Source: Sinisalibacter aestuarii (GTDB lineage Bacteria > Pseudomonadota > Alphaproteobacteria > Rhodobacterales > Rhodobacteraceae). Taken from it: DNA of 64,000 bases. The stretch is taken from the NCBI RefSeq assembly GCF_027923545.1, contig NZ_BROH01000016.1, positions 46,810 to 110,809 on the forward strand. The letters are read 5' to 3'. The position numbers were made by a program, and so were the translations under genes. Below the pieces are notes generated by a model. It had not been told where the DNA came from and made no database searches. It worked only from the letters and a program-made list of their open reading frames with translations. Shown here piece after piece: positions 63,487 to 64,000 of this stretch (within the stretch, counting starts at the first letter, position 1; every line of letters begins with the position of its first letter).

Positions 63487-64000
63487 ATGAAGATATTGGT
63501 CCCTGTAAAGCGGGTTATCGACTACAACGTGAAGGTTCGTGTGAAGGCGGACGGGAGCGGGGTCGATCTTGCGAATGTGAAGATGTCGATGAACCCGTTC
63601 GACGAGATCGCGGTGGAAGAGGCGATCCGGCTGAAGGAAGCGGGCAAGGCCGATGAGGTCGTGCTGGTGTCGATCGGCGTGAAACAGGCGCAGGAGACGA
63701 TCCGCAACGGTCTGGCGATGGGGGCGGACCGGGGCATTCTGGTGGTGGCTGCCGAGGATGTGCATACCGATATCGAGCCGCTGGCGGTGGCGAAGATCCT
63801 GAAAGCCATCGTCGATGAGGAACAGCCCGGGCTTGTGATCATGGGCAAGCAGGCGATCGACAACGACATGAACGCGACGGGGCAGATGCTGGCGGCGCTG
63901 CTCGGCTGGGGTCAGGCGACCTTTGCCAGTGAGCTTGCCGTCGAGGGCGACAGCGCCGTTGTGACGCGCGAGGTGGATGGCGGGTTGCAGACCATCAAGG
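63487..64000 (+). CDS. etfB: Electron transfer flavoprotein beta subunit (3' truncated by window)
   Basis: The first 171 residues are visible and run off the end of the window. [17 protein letters not shown] is the classical EtfB N-terminus, followed by [18 protein letters not shown] and the AMP-binding region [21 protein letters not shown]. No stop occurs in frame. It accepts electrons from acyl-CoA dehydrogenase and passes them, with EtfA, to ETF:quinone oxidoreductase. etfA is expected right after the window end. Its place inside the TetR-controlled operon points to a dedicated copy for this pathway. Confidence 0.95.
   Translation, partial: MKILVPVKRVIDYNVKVRVKADGSGVDLANVKMSMNPFDEIAVEEAIRLKEAGKADEVVLVSIGVKQAQETIRNGLAMGADRGILVVAAEDVHTDIEPLAVAKILKAIVDEEQPGLVIMGKQAIDNDMNATGQMLAALLGWGQATFASELAVEGDSAVVTREVDGGLQTIK

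Noticed and set aside
1..64000. CRISPR arrays, tRNA or rRNA genes, insertion sequences, integrases
   Set aside because: No spaced direct repeats, no cloverleaf-like sequence with conserved tRNA boxes that I could spot, and no transposase or integrase among the coding regions.

Overview
The window is high-GC DNA packed with head-to-tail operons whose genes often overlap by 1-4 bases. The gene content points to an alphaproteobacterium, most likely of the Rhodobacteraceae (Paracoccus/Roseobacter type): a TRAP transporter, a fused NarK1-NarK2 nitrate transporter next to narGHJI with a divergent NarR-like Crp/Fnr regulator, a form II aerobic CO-dehydrogenase-type cluster, and many acyl-CoA dehydrogenases, crotonases and SDR enzymes. 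I saw no tRNA, rRNA, CRISPR array, insertion sequence or phage gene.

Region 1 (1-23.3 kb) is a carboxylic-acid or ring-compound catabolic block. It holds a truncated FAD monooxygenase, an AraC-type regulator divergent from an HSD10-like dehydrogenase plus thiolase, and a TRAP transporter operon (dctPQM) ending in a thiamine-diphosphate enzyme. Two adjacent pairs of unusual acyl-CoA dehydrogenases follow (one pair with a nitronate-monooxygenase-like gene), then an IclR regulator co-transcribed with an FAD-linked 2-hydroxyacid oxidase, an SDR, an acyl-CoA synthetase, two crotonases and a second thiolase. Six copies of a degenerate 15-bp dyad (TTCCA-N5-TGGGA type) lie two by two in the three large intergenic regions of this block and are the likely operators of the IclR protein.

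Region 2 (23.3-36.3 kb) is a respiratory nitrate reductase locus on the minus strand: narK (fused), narG, narH, narJ, narI, a parvulin prolyl isomerase, a hemerythrin-like protein, a DUF2478 protein and a DsrC/TusE-like protein. A NarR-like regulator diverges from it, and the intergenic region contains two perfect Fnr-type boxes.

Region 3 (36.3-43.2 kb) encodes a MoxR ATPase, a CoxE-type VWA protein, CoxG, and the three subunits of a form II molybdenum hydroxylase (AYRGAGR active-site loop) with a GlcG/HbpS-like protein.

Region 4 (43.2-64 kb) is the most intriguing part. A TetR regulator is followed by five transcription units, and every one carries a copy of the same palindrome, GTAACY-N4-RGTTAC, at its promoter. 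The units encode a ribose-type sugar ABC importer with a Tat-type binding protein and a Zn-alcohol dehydrogenase; an aldehyde dehydrogenase and GMC oxidoreductase; an aldo-keto reductase; a CoA-transferase, enoyl-CoA hydratase, Dabb protein and glycerate 2-kinase; a second aldo-keto reductase with a MaoC hydratase; and an acyl-CoA dehydrogenase, SDR, DUF993 protein, xylose-isomerase-like TIM barrel and EtfB (cut by the window end). Together they look like one regulon that imports a polyol or sugar-like compound, oxidises it to an acid, activates it to a CoA thioester and degrades it by a beta-oxidation-like route with a dedicated electron-transfer flavoprotein, probably releasing a C3 hydroxyacid such as glycerate. 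I do not recognise this combination as a described pathway.
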